Positions 62,664 to 64,000 of a DNA stretch of 64,000 nt are shown one piece after another. The notes below the pieces were generated by a model that was given only the letters and a program-made list of their open reading frames with translations, did no database searches and was not told where the DNA came from. Numbering within the stretch: position 1 is the first letter of the stretch; the number at the start of each line of letters is the position of its first letter. The stretch is from Pseudoduganella aquatica. Lineage in GTDB: Bacteria > Pseudomonadota > Gammaproteobacteria > Burkholderiales > Burkholderiaceae_D. The stretch is from contig NZ_WWCU01000004.1 of the NCBI RefSeq assembly GCF_009857595.1, positions 62,001 to 126,000 of the forward strand, written 5' to 3'. A program made the translations under genes and the position numbers.

Positions 62664-62860
62664 TCTGGTGCCCGCGCGCGAAATCTCGCCCGCAGTTAAA
62701 CGGGAAACACAGGCTGCGCAAGCGGCCGGGTGTGCTGCCCCCGCAACGGTTAGCAAGCGCCGTCTCTTGACGGCAGGCTGTCTCTCTACACCACTGTGCT
62801 TCGGCATGGGAAGGTAAGACAGTCACGCTTGCGAGCCCGGATACCGGCCAGGGCAGGTGG
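62664..62860 (+). ncRNA. Cobalamin riboswitch
   Basis: The conserved elements occur in order: GGTGCC (62667-62672), AAACGGGAAACACAGG, GCTGCCCCCGCAACGGT, CACTGTGCTTCGGCATGGGAAGG, and the B12 box GCGAGCCCGGATACCGGCC (62831-62849). This is an adenosylcobalamin-type aptamer in the leader of a TonB receptor, which should be shut off when B12 is abundant. I see no obvious terminator between the aptamer and the ATG, so control of translation initiation is likelier; GGGGAGGA and AGGA sequences lie in the following 90 nt. Confidence 0.93.
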
Positions 62861-62942
62861 AAGCGTCCGCGCAGGCGGCGCTTTCTTACGCAATCGCGCC
62901 TACGGGGAAGTGGGGAGGATTGCCGCTCCGTAGGATCATTCC

Positions 62943-64000
62943 ATGTTAGATTTACCAATCGAAGGCCCGGTTGCGACCGTGCAGGTGCAAGCGCATTACG
63001 ACAACAGCGTCGGCACCTCGGACGCCGCCAGCCAGGGCGTCGTCACCGCCGCGCTGATCGCCAACCGGCCCGCACTGCGCCCCGGCGAGCTGCTCGAATT
63101 CGTGCCCGGCGTGATCGTCACCCAGCACAGCGGCGACGGCAAGGCCAACCAGTACTTCCTGCGCGGCTTCAACCTCGACCACGGCACCGACTTCGCCACC
63201 TATGTGGACGGCATGCCCATCAACATGCGCACCCACGCGCACGGCCAGGGCTACACCGACCTGAATTTCCTGATCCCAGAACTGGTGGACCGCATCAGCT
63301 ACAAGAAGGGCGCTTACTATGCCGATGAAGGCGACTTCGCTTCTGCCGGCGCGGCCCGCATGGCCCTGGCCAACAAGCTGAAAGACGGCACCGCAACGCT
63401 GACCGCAGGCGAGGGCCAGTACCTGCGCGGCCTGGTGGCCAACTCCACGCCGCTGGCAGGCGGCAACCTGCTGTACGCGCTGGAACTGGCGCACAACAAC
63501 GGCCCGTGGCAAGTGCCCGAATCGTTCCGCAAGCAGGCCGGCGTGCTGCGCTACAGTGCAGGCCCCAAGGACGACCAGTACAGCGTTACCGCCATGGCCT
63601 ACAAGGGCGCATGGTACGCCAGCAGCCAGATCCCGCAACGCGCGGTTGACAGTGGCGATCTCGATCCTTACGGCACGCTGGATCCTACAGACGGCGGCGT
63701 CACTTCCCGCTACAGCCTGTCCTTCGGCATGAACAAACACAGCGCCGACAGCCAGTTCCAGGCCAGCGCCTACGCAGTCCGTTCCGCCCTCACGCTGTAC
63801 AACAATTTCACCTACTTCCTCGACGACCCGGTCAACGGCGACCAATCGCGCCAGACCGAGCGCCGCAAGATGCTGGGCTTCGACGTGTCGCAAACCTGGT
63901 TCGGCAAGCTGGGCGAGCGGGACATGAGCAACCGCATCGGCCTGCAGGTGCGCCACGACGGTATCGCACCGCTGGCGCTGTACAGCACCGTGCGCCAGCA
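62943..64000 (+). CDS. TonB-dependent receptor under cobalamin control (3' end outside window)
   Basis: The frame is open from ATG 62943 to the window edge, 352 codons. The plug is clear: PGELLEFVPGVIVTQHSG, NQYFLRGFNLDHGTDFATYVDGMPINM, THAHGQGYTDLNFLIPELVDRISYKKGAYYADEGDF, followed by the first barrel strands. The product starts directly with MLDLPIEGPVATVQVQ, a TonB-box-like segment, with no signal peptide; an in-frame TAG at 62931-62933 prevents a longer start. The riboswitch suggests a cobalamin or cobinamide ligand, although receptors of this subfamily are not classical BtuB. Confidence 0.88.
   Translation, partial: MLDLPIEGPVATVQVQAHYDNSVGTSDAASQGVVTAALIANRPALRPGELLEFVPGVIVTQHSGDGKANQYFLRGFNLDHGTDFATYVDGMPINMRTHAHGQGYTDLNFLIPELVDRISYKKGAYYADEGDFASAGAARMALANKLKDGTATLTAGEGQYLRGLVANSTPLAGGNLLYALELAHNNGPWQVPESFRKQAGVLRYSAGPKDDQYSVTAMAYKGAWYASSQIPQRAVDSGDLDPYGTLDPTDGGVTSRYSLSFGMNKHSADSQFQASAYAVRSALTLYNNFTYFLDDPVNGDQSRQTERRKMLGFDVSQTWFGKLGERDMSNRIGLQVRHDGIAPLALYSTVRQ

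Noticed and set aside
62952..63956. A 334-codon minus-strand frame opposite the last TonB receptor
   Set aside because: Shadow of the plus-strand receptor, whose plug motifs are unmistakable.

Overview
This window is high-GC proteobacterial DNA, dense in TonB-dependent receptors and secreted glycan-degrading enzymes. The repertoire (TIGR01782-type TonB receptors, FecI/FecR signalling, LacI-controlled sugar loci, PL22/PL10/GH28/GH105 pectinases, a cobalamin-riboswitch TonB receptor, a REP-associated transposase) fits a soil or plant-associated betaproteobacterium of the Oxalobacteraceae (Massilia, Duganella or Pseudoduganella type). This placement rests on gene content and style only; no rRNA or other strict marker is present.

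Layout. (1) 1-2.6 kb: a scar where a LysR gene and a divergent Old-Yellow-Enzyme gene have both lost their 5' ends, then a metallo-beta-lactamase-fold hydrolase. (2) 2.7-25.5 kb: a pectin locus. A minus-strand operon encodes a three-enzyme fusion (PL10 pectate lyase, GH28 and GH105 modules), an oligogalacturonate lyase (PL22) and a TonB receptor. Next come a six-hairpin glycosidase, a FecI sigma/FecR anti-sigma/TonB-transducer/GH28 operon, a GH105 hydrolase and a GH2 beta-galactosidase. (3) 25.5-28.1 kb: an MFS exporter and an aspartate kinase. (4) 28.2-40.2 kb: a second, all-minus-strand polyuronate locus that looks alginate-like: TonB receptor, LacI regulator, SDR reductase, heparinase II/III-type lyase, 2-keto-3-deoxygluconate kinase, MFS uptake, SGNH esterase, FAH-family hydrolase, PL7-like lyase and RraA-like aldolase. 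The last five genes overlap by 1-4 nt. Two CG-centred palindromic operators lie upstream. (5) 40.3-46.4 kb: a DUF885 peptidase-like protein, a DUF3606 protein, an isolated lower-GC TolB, and a small CxxC protein followed by a ZnuD-like receptor. (6) 46.4-60.5 kb: a xylan/arabinoxylan locus with GH43, GH10, LacI, GH2, TonB receptor, a RAYT transposase with REP repeats, a second cytoplasmic GH43 and a GPH-family symporter. Four copies of one operator tie this locus together. (7) 60.6-64 kb: a 53-aa small protein, a membrane protein interrupted at a run of nine G, and a cobalamin riboswitch before a TonB receptor that runs off the window.

How the genes work together. In each locus a TonB receptor imports oligosaccharides made by outer enzymes, periplasmic enzymes trim them, and an inner-membrane carrier (MFS or GPH) delivers the products. 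Unsaturated uronates from the pectin locus and from the second locus both yield 4-deoxy-5-ketouronate (DEH). The SDR and KdgK-type kinase at 32.7-36.4 kb could therefore serve both loci, which is inference.

The observations I consider most worth following are the PL10-GH28-GH105 fusion, the four-operator xylan regulon, and an intrinsic terminator placed inside the leader of the operator-controlled GH2 gene. I found no CRISPR array, tRNA, rRNA, integrase or prophage, and no gene-free stretch above 300 bases.
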